A DNA stretch of 29,765 nucleotides. It comes from RUG023 sp900315435 (GTDB lineage: Bacteria > Spirochaetota > Spirochaetia > Sphaerochaetales > Sphaerochaetaceae). This document shows, piece by piece, positions 21,614 to 29,737 of the stretch. The translations under genes were made by a program, and so were the position numbers. Numbering within the stretch: the stretch's first letter is position 1; every line of letters begins with the position of its first letter. The notes below the pieces were generated by a model that saw only the letters and a list, made by a program, of their open reading frames with translations, was not told the DNA's origin and searched no databases. The stretch is from the NCBI GenBank assembly GCA_902788205.1, contig CADAJJ010000024.1, positions 1 through 29,765 on the forward strand, in the 5' to 3' direction.

Positions 21614-22642
21614 ATGGCGGAGATCAACATCAGGACAATCGCGAAGGAGTCGGGGGTAAGTCCCTCGATGGTTTCGCAGGTGCTGAACAATCGTCCGGTG
21701 CGTGTCTCCGAGGAGACACGGAAACGGATTCTCGCGGTGGCCGGCAAATACCGGTACGTCCCTAACAAGATCGCCGCGTCCCTGAAGCTCAAAAGCACCA
21801 AGACCATCGGGCTTTTAGCGCCGTTCACCCCGTATGGCTTCTTCAGCAACCTGATCTACAACGTCCAGAAGTACGCTACTGACGCAGGGTATCTGACCAT
21901 GGTGGTCAACACCTTCGAGGATCCCGTGCACGAGGTCAAGGAGATGGAGCTGTTCCGCAGCGGCCTGTTCGACGGCATGCTGGTCGCTCCGCTCTCGGGC
22001 GGGTTGAGCGGCCCGCTCTTCCAGGAGATGACCGAACAGCATTTCCCGTTCGTCTGCGTCGACCGCTCGATCGGCAAGGGGCTTCCCTTCGTCTCCAGCG
22101 ACCACGAGAAGGTGGGCTATGACTTGACCAGAAGGGCGATTGACGGGGGAAAGAGGGATATCCTGTTCGTCGGCCGCTGCAACGCGACCAACTCCGCAGG
22201 TCTGGAACGAAAGGAAGGATACCGGAAAGCGATGGCGGACAGCGGGCTTGCCGCAAGGACGGTCGAGTTCTCCTATGTCGGGACCCACGAGCTGGACCTG
22301 CAGTCGATGTGTTGCGCACTGCAGGCGGCCGAAAGCCTGCCTGATGCCTTTTTCATCCACAGCGGCTATTACCTGCCGCTTCTGGTGCGGGCCTTGAAGG
22401 CGCTGGGGATGGACGCCACGCGCTTCTCGTACCTGATGGTTGACGGCTTCTCCTTCTCGCCGGACTATGCCGGTTCTTCGGAGCCTTGGTTCGCCGACGT
22501 GGTGGGGCATTGCAGCATGGCCATCCAGGATATCGACTCCATTGCCCGCAGGGCGGTAGGGTTGCTGGTCTCGTCCATCCAGCATGGAGGTGTGGTTGCG
22601 CCCGGTGGCGTGGTGGTAGAGCCGCGCTACCAGCAGTTTTGA
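21614..22642 (+). CDS. LacI-family transcriptional regulator
   Basis: The 342-residue repressor has an N-terminal LacI helix-turn-helix ('IRTIAKESGVSPSMVSQVLNN', residues 5-25), then a hinge region ('YRYVPNKIAASLK') and a periplasmic-binding-like effector domain beginning 'KTIGLLAPF'. The effector domain has family landmarks such as 'FDGMLVAPLSGG', 'PFVCVDRSI', 'KRDILFVG' and 'RKEGYRKAM'. The ATG at 21614 puts the HTH at the normal position; an earlier ATG-like frame would overlap the promoter. Ser at the tip of the recognition helix and the operators found upstream suggest autoregulation. It is followed 67 bp later, same strand and without terminator, by the transporter genes, which it probably controls. 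Confidence 0.92.
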   Translation: MAEINIRTIAKESGVSPSMVSQVLNNRPVRVSEETRKRILAVAGKYRYVPNKIAASLKLKSTKTIGLLAPFTPYGFFSNLIYNVQKYATDAGYLTMVVNTFEDPVHEVKEMELFRSGLFDGMLVAPLSGGLSGPLFQEMTEQHFPFVCVDRSIGKGLPFVSSDHEKVGYDLTRRAIDGGKRDILFVGRCNATNSAGLERKEGYRKAMADSGLAARTVEFSYVGTHELDLQSMCCALQAAESLPDAFFIHSGYYLPLLVRALKALGMDATRFSYLMVDGFSFSPDYAGSSEPWFADVVGHCSMAIQDIDSIARRAVGLLVSSIQHGGVVAPGGVVVEPRYQQF

Positions 22643-22709
22643 TATTGGCACGGGAAACGGATGTGAGCTGACACTCGCCCAGCAATACTTCGAAAGGAAG
22701 GAGTCTTAC

Positions 22710-24254
22710 ATGAAAAAAGCTTTGACAATCGCTATGGCGCTGCTGCTTGCCAGCTCCGCCCTGTTCGCGACGGGTTCGAAGGAACAGCCCGCCGCTACAG
22801 CTGCTCCCGCGGCCGACCAGTCGGGCATTCCCGCCCACAAGTCGGACCTGATCATCGGCTCGGCAGCCGATATCAACAACCTGGACCTGCAGAAGCAGCA
22901 GGACCAGATCAACAACATCGTCCTGAAGACGACCCACCAGACGCTGGTGCGTTTCACCAACGAAGGAACCTTCGTCCCCGAGCTGGCCACCAGCTGGGAG
23001 TACAAGGATGATACCCACCTGGTCTTCCACCTCGATCCGAGGGCCAAGTTCAACGACGGCACTCCGCTGACCGCCGAGGATGTGAAGTTCACCTACGACA
23101 TGGCCATGAACAGCTACGTCTCTTCCGCCCTTGCCGGTCTGGTCTCCACCTCCGTGGTGGACGCGCATACCGTCGAGCTGGAGATCGAGAAGTACAACAA
23201 CGAGTTCATCGCCTCCATCGCCAGCGTGCCCCTCTCGATCCAGAGCAAGCACGCCTACGAGAGCGGCATGAAGGATCCGTACTATGTTGGCAGCGGCCCG
23301 TACATGTTCGACGCGTGGGTCCAGGGCGAGTACTGCCGTGTGAAGAAGAACCCCAACTACTGGCGTGACGACCCGGGTGTCTCCGACACCATCACCTTCC
23401 GTCCGATCATCGAGGATTCCAGCCGCGTCATCGCGTTGCAGAACGGTGAGATCGACGTCTGCGTCAACCCGCCGATCAACGAGCTTTCCTTCCTGCAGGA
23501 CGACAAGAACATCACGGTCTTCGAGCGCGCGGGAAGCCGCCTGTTCTACTTCGCCTTCAACGTCTCCAAGGCTCCTTGGGACAACCAGAAGCTGCGCCAG
23601 GCCGTCGCCTGCGCCATCGACCGCGACAGCGTCCTGCAGGTTGCCGTCGACGGGAAGGGTACTCCGCAGACGACCATCCTGAACCGTGGCCTGTGGGGCT
23701 TCTATGACGAGATGCCGGGCTTCCCGTATGACGTCGAGCGCGCCAAGAAGCTGATGGCCGAGGCCGGCTATCCCAACGGCGGACTCAAGACCACGCTACT
23801 GATCGCCAACAGTTCTCCCTACACCAACATCGCACAGGTCATCCAGGCCAACCTGAAGGTGATCGGCATCGACGTCGAGATCCAGATGGTCGACGACGCG
23901 ACCCTGAAGTCCACCTGCAAGGCCGGTACCCAGGACCTGTACCTGTGGAGATGGAACGAGGACTCGAAGGTCGACTTCGTCTACCGCGACCTCTTCTATA
24001 CCGGCAGCGGCAGCAACTACCACCACTACAGCAACAAGCGTGCGGACGAGCTGACCGACCTGGTGGCCACCGAAAAGGACCAGGACAAGCGCATGCAGGA
24101 CGGCATCGAGCTGCAGAAGCTGCTCGTCGAGGAATGCCCCCAGGTGCCTCTGTATATCGCCAACCTGGTCATCGCCTACAACAAGAACCTGAAGGGTGAG
24201 CGCCTCTTCGGTGGTGGAAACCACGACTGGTCTCACGCTTATATCGCAAAATAA
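22710..24254 (+). CDS. ABC transporter substrate-binding protein, peptide/oligosaccharide class (SBP family 5)
   Basis: The 514-residue periplasmic receptor belongs to the DppA/OppA family. Landmarks are 'LVRFTNEGTFVPELATSWEY', the family signature 'FNDGTPLTAEDVKFTYD', 'VGSGPYMFDAW', 'LRQAVACAIDRDSV' and 'AEAGYPNGG'. The signal peptide 'MKKALTIAMALLLASSALFA' is followed by 'TGSKE' with no Cys, so it lacks a lipobox and may be a soluble periplasmic protein. AAGGAG precedes the ATG. Substrate is uncertain: family members bind peptides, nickel, oligosaccharides or glycerophospho-compounds. A stem-loop follows the gene. Confidence 0.93.
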   Translation: MKKALTIAMALLLASSALFATGSKEQPAATAAPAADQSGIPAHKSDLIIGSAADINNLDLQKQQDQINNIVLKTTHQTLVRFTNEGTFVPELATSWEYKDDTHLVFHLDPRAKFNDGTPLTAEDVKFTYDMAMNSYVSSALAGLVSTSVVDAHTVELEIEKYNNEFIASIASVPLSIQSKHAYESGMKDPYYVGSGPYMFDAWVQGEYCRVKKNPNYWRDDPGVSDTITFRPIIEDSSRVIALQNGEIDVCVNPPINELSFLQDDKNITVFERAGSRLFYFAFNVSKAPWDNQKLRQAVACAIDRDSVLQVAVDGKGTPQTTILNRGLWGFYDEMPGFPYDVERAKKLMAEAGYPNGGLKTTLLIANSSPYTNIAQVIQANLKVIGIDVEIQMVDDATLKSTCKAGTQDLYLWRWNEDSKVDFVYRDLFYTGSGSNYHHYSNKRADELTDLVATEKDQDKRMQDGIELQKLLVEECPQVPLYIANLVIAYNKNLKGERLFGGGNHDWSHAYIAK

Positions 24255-24266
24255 CCCATTTTCCCA

Positions 24267-24297
24267 ATCCCCTCGTCCGCATGACGGGCGGGGGGAT
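24267..24297 (+). other. Intercistronic stem-loop after the binding-protein gene
   Basis: ATCCCC (24267-24272) pairs with GGGGAT (24292-24297), and CGTC (24274-24277) with GACG (24283-24286). No T-tract follows. Such hairpins often protect the upstream mRNA, giving more binding protein than permease; that role is inferred. Confidence 0.6.
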
Positions 24298-24317
24298 GCC
24301 ATTGCAAGGAGTGTCCG

Positions 24318-25253
24318 ATGTTTCGTTACGTACTCAAGCGCCTGGTGCTGATGATCCCGGTGATTCTTGTAACGAGTCTTTTGATTTATTTCGCCATGAG
24401 CCTGACCGGAGGCGATCCTGCCGTTTTCCTTGCGCCGGAAAACGCGACCGACGCCCAGATCCAGCAGATCCGGGTCGACCTCGGCCTTACAGAAAGTTTT
24501 CCCATCCGGTATCTGAAATACATGGCCGGCATGCTGCACGGTGACCTTGGAACCTCCTATGTCACCAAGCGCGATGTGTTCCGCACCTTCATCGAGCGCC
24601 TTCCCAACACCATGCAGCTCGCTGGCGCCTCTGTCTTGATCGCCACGCTGATCGCGTTGCCCTTGGGCATCTACACTGCGATCCACGAGAATACCTGGAA
24701 AGACACTTTGGGCATGATCTTCGCCCTGTTCGGCGTCTCCATGCCCAACTTCTGGCTGGGCTTGATGCTGATCATCGTGTTCTCCCTGAAGCTGAAGTGG
24801 TTCCCTTCGGGAGGCAAGAGCGGGCCGCTGTCGCTGGTCCTGCCGGCGCTTACCGTCGGCCTTGGCCTGGCCGCGCTGATCACCCGCACGACCCGTTCAT
24901 CGATGCTGGACGTGATCCGACAGGACTACATCCGCACCGCCCGGGCAAAAGGCTGCTCGGAGAAGCGCGTCATCAGGCGCCACGCGTTGCCTAACGCGCT
25001 GATCCCCATCATCACCGTCATCGGCATGCAGCTGTCCAACGTCATGACCGGGAGCGTCCTTGCCGAGTCGGTCTTTTCCTGGCCCGGCATCGGCCGTCTG
25101 ATTTTCGAGTCGATCAGCAAGAGGGACACTCCCATGGTCACCGGCTCGATCATCATGTGCTCCATGCTGATGGTGCTGATCAACCTGTTGGTCGATATCG
25201 TCTACGCGTTCTTCGACCCGCGCATCAAGGCGCAGTACACGCACAAGGGGTGA
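24318..25253 (+). CDS. ABC transporter permease, DppB type
   Basis: This 311-residue inner-membrane permease of a Dpp/Opp importer opens with the typical 'MFRYVLKRLVLMIPVILVTSLLIYF' span (first of about six). It shows 'GDPAVF', 'LGLTESFPIRYLKY' and the cytoplasmic EAA loop 'YIRTARAKGCSEKRVIRRHALPNA' that docks with the ATPases. 'VLAESVFSWPGIGRLIFESISKRDTPMV' near the end is the DppB-class signature. AAGGAG lies before the ATG. The next permease gene starts 4 bp after its stop. Confidence 0.94.
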   Translation: MFRYVLKRLVLMIPVILVTSLLIYFAMSLTGGDPAVFLAPENATDAQIQQIRVDLGLTESFPIRYLKYMAGMLHGDLGTSYVTKRDVFRTFIERLPNTMQLAGASVLIATLIALPLGIYTAIHENTWKDTLGMIFALFGVSMPNFWLGLMLIIVFSLKLKWFPSGGKSGPLSLVLPALTVGLGLAALITRTTRSSMLDVIRQDYIRTARAKGCSEKRVIRRHALPNALIPIITVIGMQLSNVMTGSVLAESVFSWPGIGRLIFESISKRDTPMVTGSIIMCSMLMVLINLLVDIVYAFFDPRIKAQYTHKG

Positions 25254-25257
25254 GGAT

Positions 25258-26145
25258 ATGGAAGGTAGCAAGAAACAAGAAGAACAACCTTTGAAGAGCA
25301 GGACGCTCCTTCAGGAAACCTGGCGCAGGCTTTTGAAGAACAAGGGAGCGGTGGTGGGAATGATCTTCCTGCTCTGCCTGATTGCCGCCGCGGTCCTCAG
25401 CGGATTCATTTTCGATTACGACACCCAGGTGATCGGACAGAATATCAAGGAACGCCTGCAGTGGCCGAGCCGGGAGCATATCTTCGGCACCGACGAGCTG
25501 GGGCGTGACATCTTCATCCGCCTGCTCTACGGGGCGAGATACAGTCTGGTCATCGGTTGCGGCTCGGTCTTCATCGGCCTGGTCATCGGCGTCATCTTCG
25601 GGGCCCTCGCCGGTTTCTACGGCGGGGTGATCGACCAGGTCGTCATGCGCGTCAACGACATGCTCTACGCGGTACCCAACATCATGATCGCCGTCGTCGT
25701 GGTCAGCCTGCTGGGAACCAGCACCTTCAACCTGCTGCTTGCCCTCTGCGTCACCTGCGCGACGGGTTTCGTGCGCATTACCCGTGCCGCGGTCATGACC
25801 ATCAGGGGCCAGGAGTATGTGGAGAGCGCCTATGCGATGGGGCTTCCTACCTGGAAGGTGATCGCCAAGCACATCATCCCCAACTGCCTTTCCCCGATCA
25901 TCGTGCAGGTGACCTTGCTCATCGGCACCACGATCATCAATGCCTCCAGCCTGTCCTTCCTCGGAATCGGCGTTCCAAGCCCGGCGCCGGAGTGGGGGGC
26001 GATGCTCTCGTCGGGGCGCAGCCAGATCCGCAACGCTCCGTACATCTGCGTCATCCCCGGACTGGCGATCATGTTCACTGTTCTGGCGTTGAACCTGCTC
26101 GGTGACGGTCTGCGCGACGCGCTCGATCCGAAATTGAAGAAATAG
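25258..26145 (+). CDS. ABC transporter permease, DppC type
   Basis: The 295-residue second permease has a soluble N-terminal tail, then 'RRLLKNKGAVVGMIFLLCLIAAAVLSGF' as the first span. The DppC-class 'HIFGTDELGRDIFIRLLYGARYSL' follows, then an EAA loop ('YVESAYAMGLPTWKVIAKHIIPNCL') and 'SSLSFLGIGVPSPAPEWGAML'. It pairs with DppB to form the channel. GTGAGG lies just before the ATG. The gene is separated from the next by 10 bp. Confidence 0.94.
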   Translation: MEGSKKQEEQPLKSRTLLQETWRRLLKNKGAVVGMIFLLCLIAAAVLSGFIFDYDTQVIGQNIKERLQWPSREHIFGTDELGRDIFIRLLYGARYSLVIGCGSVFIGLVIGVIFGALAGFYGGVIDQVVMRVNDMLYAVPNIMIAVVVVSLLGTSTFNLLLALCVTCATGFVRITRAAVMTIRGQEYVESAYAMGLPTWKVIAKHIIPNCLSPIIVQVTLLIGTTIINASSLSFLGIGVPSPAPEWGAMLSSGRSQIRNAPYICVIPGLAIMFTVLALNLLGDGLRDALDPKLKK

Positions 26146-26155
26146 GGGCATCGGT

Positions 26156-27145
26156 ATGGAAGAGAAGAAGGAAGTCCTTTTGGATGTCAAGAACCTGAGA
26201 GTCGAGTACGATACGGATGCCGGAGTGGTCTACGCGGTCAACGGCATCAGCTTCTCGATCGGCAAGAAGAAGACGCTCGGTCTGGTCGGCGAGACCGGTG
26301 CCGGCAAGACGACTACCGCCTTGTCCATCCTGAACCTGGTCCCCGATCCGCCGGGGAAGATCTGCGAGGGAAGCATCCTCCTTGACGGACAGGATGTGCT
26401 ATGCATGGATGTCCCGGCTTTGGAGAAGATGCGTGGCGATGATGTCGCGATGATCTTCCAGGACCCGATGACGGCGCTGAACCCGGTCATGACTGTCGGA
26501 AGCCAGATTGCCGAGAGCGTCATGCTCCACAACAAGGTCAGCGAGGAAGAGGCGATGCAGCGGGCCAAGGAGATGCTCAAGCTCGTGGGTATCTCGGAGA
26601 GCCGGGCGGGCGATTATCCCCACCAGTTCTCCGGTGGCATGAAGCAGCGTGTCGTCATCGCCATCGCCCTTGCCTGCCATCCCCGTCTGCTGATTGCCGA
26701 CGAGCCGACCACGGCCCTTGATGTGACCATCCAGGCGCAGGTGCTCTCGTTGATCAAACAGCTGATCCAGGACCGCGACATGTCGATGCTGCTGATCACC
26801 CATGACCTGGGTGTCGTTGCCGAGACCTGCGACGATGTTGCGGTCATGTACAGTGGCAAGATCGTCGAGATCGGTACCGCCGACGATGTCTTCAACCACA
26901 TGCTCCACGACTACACCGTGGGCCTTTTCAACTCCCTGCCCAACCTGCGCAAGCGGGGTGAGGAGCTGCAACCGATCAAAGGCATGATGCCGAACCCGAT
27001 GGAGAAGATCACGGGATGCAGCTTCGCTCCCCGTTGTCCGCACGCGACCGAGCGCTGTTTCCGGGAGATTCCCGAGTTGCTGCCGGTGAGCGATACCCAT
27101 CTGGTAGCCTGCCACCGTATCCAGGAGGAAAAGCAGAATGGCTGA
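26156..27145 (+). CDS. ABC transporter ATP-binding protein, DppD type
   Basis: The 329-residue ATPase has Walker A 'GETGAGKT' (45-52), Q-loop 'FQDPMTALNPV', signature 'FSGGMKQR' (158-165), Walker B 'LLIADEPT' (178-185) and the D-loop 'ALDVT'. The C-terminal oligopeptide-transporter region ends 'GCSFAPRCPHATERC' with the conserved Cys residues, which in some homologues hold an Fe-S cluster. It overlaps the next ATPase gene by 8 bp. Confidence 0.95.
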   Translation: MEEKKEVLLDVKNLRVEYDTDAGVVYAVNGISFSIGKKKTLGLVGETGAGKTTTALSILNLVPDPPGKICEGSILLDGQDVLCMDVPALEKMRGDDVAMIFQDPMTALNPVMTVGSQIAESVMLHNKVSEEEAMQRAKEMLKLVGISESRAGDYPHQFSGGMKQRVVIAIALACHPRLLIADEPTTALDVTIQAQVLSLIKQLIQDRDMSMLLITHDLGVVAETCDDVAVMYSGKIVEIGTADDVFNHMLHDYTVGLFNSLPNLRKRGEELQPIKGMMPNPMEKITGCSFAPRCPHATERCFREIPELLPVSDTHLVACHRIQEEKQNG

Positions 27146-28136
27146 AACGATTCTGAAGGTCGAGAACCTGACCAAGTATTTCACCACGCCGCGGGGCATG
27201 CTGCACGCGGTCGACGGGGTGAGCTTTTCCGTGGAGAAGGGCAAGACCCTCGGCATTGTCGGCGAGTCCGGATGCGGCAAGTCCACCACGGGAAGGGTGA
27301 TTTTGAAACTGATCAACCCGACAAGCGGAAAGATCATTTTCGACGGACAGGACATCACGAACTACAGCGTCAGGCAGATGCGCAAGCTGCGTGTCCAGAT
27401 GCAGATGATTTTCCAGGATCCGTTCTCTTCCCTGGATCCCCGTCAGAGCGTCATGCAGCTGATCAGCGAGCCGATCATCGAGCACAAGCTGATGCAGGGC
27501 AAGGCAGAGATCGAGAAGCGGACGCTGGAGCTGATGGATATCGTCGGCTTGGCGAGACGGTATGTGAATACCTATCCGCACGAGCTGGATGGCGGTCGTC
27601 GGCAGCGTATCGGTATCGCCAGGGCCTTGGCGGTCAATCCCAAGCTGATTGTCTGTGACGAGCCGGTCAGCGCCTTGGATGTCTCCATCCAGGCGCAGAT
27701 CCTGAACCTGCTCAAGAGCCTGCAGAAGGAGTTCGGCCTGACCTACATCTTCATCACCCACAACCTGGCGGTCGTCAAGTATTTTTCGGACGATATCGCC
27801 GTCATGTACCTGGGCCAGATGGTGGAGAAGGCTCCGGCGGACCTGATCTTCGAGCGTCCGCTGCATCCGTATACCAAGGCCTTGCTCGAGGCGGTTCCGG
27901 TTCCCATCGTCGGCAAGGACCGCCCGGCAAGACGGCTGATCAGGGGCGAGATCACCAGCCCGGTGAATCTTCCCGATGAATGCCGGTTCTGCTCCCGTTG
28001 CGATTATACCTGCGACGTGTGCCGCGAGCACGATCCCGCATTGGTCGAGGTCGAGCCGGCCCATTTCGTGGCATGTGCCAGGATCAGGCATGTCGAGGAT
28101 GCCGCGATGGAGAAGACCAGAGGCGAAAAGGAATGA
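27138..28136 (+). CDS. ABC transporter ATP-binding protein, DppF type
   Basis: The 332-residue partner ATPase has Walker A 'GESGCGKS' (42-49), Q-loop 'FQDPFSSLDPR' and Walker B 'LIVCDEP' (170-176). The signature reads 'LDGGR' (150-154) where most ABC proteins have LSGGQ; the Ser that contacts ATP gamma-phosphate is Asp. I recall similar LDGGR forms in some Dpp-like importers, so this is probably tolerated. The C-terminus has 'CRFCSRCDYTCDVC', the Cys-rich OppF-type tail. The stop overlaps the next start as ATGA. Confidence 0.94.
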   Translation: MAETILKVENLTKYFTTPRGMLHAVDGVSFSVEKGKTLGIVGESGCGKSTTGRVILKLINPTSGKIIFDGQDITNYSVRQMRKLRVQMQMIFQDPFSSLDPRQSVMQLISEPIIEHKLMQGKAEIEKRTLELMDIVGLARRYVNTYPHELDGGRRQRIGIARALAVNPKLIVCDEPVSALDVSIQAQILNLLKSLQKEFGLTYIFITHNLAVVKYFSDDIAVMYLGQMVEKAPADLIFERPLHPYTKALLEAVPVPIVGKDRPARRLIRGEITSPVNLPDECRFCSRCDYTCDVCREHDPALVEVEPAHFVACARIRHVEDAAMEKTRGEKE

Positions 28137-28579
28137 GCATCGCCTTTGCCTTGGACGTGGTCATGTGCATCCTGAGTGTCTGGATGCTTGTCTCGTCCTG
28201 GCGTGAATGGCAGGTACGCCACCATGGGTTGGCGCGGCAGGCGGAGATCATCGCCGTCAAGCACGCGATTCCGACCGGGTGGCATAAGTTCCATGGGAGA
28301 GTGGACGGTTCGTTCGATTGTGATTATGTGCTCGTCGTTTCGGTCGAGGGAAAGAGTCCGATCGAGCTGGTTGTCCGCTCGCACATGCGTATCTTGGGTG
28401 GAAACCGGGTGTTCCGGTACGCCCCGGGAGACAGGGTCGGCGTCCTGTATCTGGAAAAATACCCGAAGAGCGTGCTTCCTGTGGAGGGTAGCCGCGGGGG
28501 CGGTTTGGCGCCGGTATGGCTGTGGGGGTTCTGCACGGCCACCACATTCGCGATTGGCCTGTACATGGCAGTCGCATGA
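28133..28579 (+). CDS. Small membrane protein, DUF3592-like
   Basis: The 148-residue protein has an N-terminal membrane helix (residues 1-22), a central beta-rich domain ('RQAEIIAVKH', 'FDCDYVLVVSVEG') and a C-terminal helix (about 125-148). The centre contains 'RYAPGDRVGVLYLEKYPKSV', which matches the 'G..v.vlY.p.nP' ending of DUF3592 domains by eye. Function unknown. ATGA overlap with the preceding ATPase gene and an AAAAGGA ribosome-binding site put it firmly in the transporter operon. It might be an accessory of the importer or a bystander. Confidence 0.72.
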   Translation: MSIAFALDVVMCILSVWMLVSSWREWQVRHHGLARQAEIIAVKHAIPTGWHKFHGRVDGSFDCDYVLVVSVEGKSPIELVVRSHMRILGGNRVFRYAPGDRVGVLYLEKYPKSVLPVEGSRGGGLAPVWLWGFCTATTFAIGLYMAVA

Positions 28580-28596
28580 TAAGGAGAAGGAATCTG

Positions 28597-29316
28597 ATGT
28601 ACGTGTATGGACATAGAGGTTTTTCGGGAAAGTATCCGGAAAACACGATGCTTGCCTTTCAGAAGGCGGAGGAACTTGGGTGCGATGGTGTCGAGCTGGA
28701 CGTCCATTTGAGCAAGGATGGGGAGTTGATGGTCATCCATGACGAGAAATTGCTCAGGACCACAGGGAAAGAGGGTGTGGTCAGCGACTACACCAGGAGC
28801 GAGCTTGAGCACATCAAGGCATCCAAGACAAAGGATGACGCCTATGACGTGACGATCCCCTCATTCGAGGAATACTGCGCTTTCGCCCGGAAGAGCGACA
28901 TGGTGACCAATATCGAGATCAAGACGAACCGCAGCTGGTACGTCGATATCGAGCAAAAGACCATCGAGATGATCCGTCGTTTCGGTTTGGAGAAAAAGGT
29001 GATCTTCAGCTCTTTCAACTGGCTTTCCGCTGTGCGTTGCAAGACTCTGGCCCCCGAAATCCCGTGCGGCCTGCTCTATGAGGAGACGCCGGTCAGGCAC
29101 CTTGCCTACCAGGCGGTCGACCATTCGATGCAGTTCCTTCATCCGGACTTCGTATTGCTCAACGACGAGGTGGTCGAGGAGTGCAGGAAGCTTGGCATCG
29201 GACTGAATGTCTGGACCATCAACGACGAGGAGCGGATGCGTAAGCTGATGGCATGGGGTGTGCGTGGGGTGATTACCAACAATCCTGACATGTGCCTTCG
29301 ACTGCTCGGGCGGTAA
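28597..29316 (+). CDS. Glycerophosphodiester phosphodiesterase
   Basis: The 239-residue GDPD-family enzyme (TIM barrel) hydrolyses glycerophosphodiesters to glycerol-3-phosphate and an alcohol. Catalytic and metal residues are visible: His6-Arg7 ('GHRG'), Glu33 and Asp35 ('VELDVHLSKDG') and His48 ('VIHD'), plus 'TNIEIKTN' mid-protein and 'NVWTINDEERMRKLMAWGVRGVITNNPDM' at the end. No signal peptide, so it acts in the cytoplasm on imported substrate. The ATG at 28597 has AAGGAGAAGG upstream. As the last gene of the transporter operon, it hints that the importer may bring in glycerophosphodiesters, but this is inference. Confidence 0.93.
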   Translation: MYVYGHRGFSGKYPENTMLAFQKAEELGCDGVELDVHLSKDGELMVIHDEKLLRTTGKEGVVSDYTRSELEHIKASKTKDDAYDVTIPSFEEYCAFARKSDMVTNIEIKTNRSWYVDIEQKTIEMIRRFGLEKKVIFSSFNWLSAVRCKTLAPEIPCGLLYEETPVRHLAYQAVDHSMQFLHPDFVLLNDEVVEECRKLGIGLNVWTINDEERMRKLMAWGVRGVITNNPDMCLRLLGR

Positions 29317-29329
29317 AAACGCCGTTTTT
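29309..29329 (+). terminator. Weak terminator candidate after the GDPD gene
   Basis: GGCG (29309-29312) pairs with CGCC (29320-29323) and TTTTT follows at 29325-29329. The stem is short and overlaps the stop codon. It is the only terminator-like structure before the tRNA promoter. Confidence 0.35.
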
Positions 29330-29341
29330 CCCGCTTTGCCC

Positions 29342-29371
29342 TTTACATAAAATGGCAAATCGTGGTATAAG
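29342..29371 (+). promoter_or_regulatory. tRNA operon promoter
   Basis: TTTACA (29342-29347), an 18-nt spacer and TATAAG (29366-29371) with an extended TG. The predicted +1 is about 29378, leaving a 9-nt leader before tRNA-Lys. Confidence 0.65.
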
Positions 29372-29386
29372 TGGCTTGTTTCGAGC

Positions 29387-29459
29387 GGGCCGCTAGCTCA
29401 GTTGGTAGAGCAACGCCCTTTTAAGGCGTGGGTCGAAGGTCCGAATCCTTCGCGGCTCA
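29387..29459 (+). tRNA. tRNA-Lys (anticodon TTT)
   Basis: A full cloverleaf can be drawn: acceptor GGGCCGC/GCGGCTC (one G-T), D stem GCTC/GAGC, anticodon stem ACGCC/GGCGT with loop CTTTTAA, T stem GAAGG/CCTTC, discriminator A. CCA is not encoded. The T-loop is TCCGAAT, so position 55, usually T (pseudouridine), is C. Confidence 0.95.
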
Positions 29460-29467
29460 CATCGCCT

Positions 29468-29539
29468 GTCTCCATCGTCTAGGGGTTAGGACATGAGATT
29501 TTCATTCTCAGAACACTGGTTCGATTCCAGTTGGAGATG
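29468..29539 (+). tRNA. tRNA-Glu (anticodon TTC)
   Basis: Cloverleaf: acceptor GTCTCCA/TGGAGAT (one G-T at the end), D arm with the Glu-like GTCTAGGGGTTAGGAC, anticodon stem TGAGA/TCTCA with loop TTTTCAT, T stem ACTGG/CCAGT with a normal TTCGATT loop, discriminator G. CCA is not encoded. It is 8 nt from tRNA-Lys, so they share a precursor. Confidence 0.95.
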
Positions 29540-29548
29540 ATAAGCCTT

Positions 29549-29581
29549 GGGTCTTGCAGGTTCCTGCAGGACCCTTTTTTT
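29549..29581 (+). terminator. Strong intrinsic terminator of the tRNA operon
   Basis: GGGTCTTGCAG (29549-29559) pairs with CTGCAGGACCC (29564-29574), one G-T, loop GTTC, followed by seven T. Confidence 0.93.
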
Positions 29582-29737
29582 GGTTCAAATCAGAATTTTG
29601 GTTCAAATCAGAATTTTGTGGGATAGCCAGTTTTGAGTTGGCTTGCGGGAGTTCTCGTAGATCTTGTAGGTTCAAATCAGAATTTTGTGGGATAGCCAGT
29701 TTTGAGTTGGCTTGCGGGAGTTCTCGTAGATCTTGTA
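29582..29737. repeat. Direct repeats: 69-bp tandem duplication plus an extra 18-bp copy
   Basis: The 69-bp unit 29600-29668 is repeated exactly at 29669-29737. The first 18 bases of the unit (GGTTCAAATCAGAATTTT) occur a third time at 29582-29599. The unit is 23 codons long and contains the end of a minus-strand reading frame with its stop, so the stop recurs in frame at 29672-29674, 29603-29605 and 29585-29587. It is visibly richer in A/T than the rest of the window. Confidence 0.95.

Noticed and set aside
22643..22709. Separate promoter or operator for the transporter genes
   Set aside because: The 67-bp gap has a ribosome-binding site but no convincing -35/-10 pair and no copy of the LacI-type site, so read-through from the regulator is more likely.
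29582..29737. CRISPR array
   Set aside because: The repeats are exact tandem copies of the whole 69-bp unit, with no variable spacers, and they carry a coding tail.
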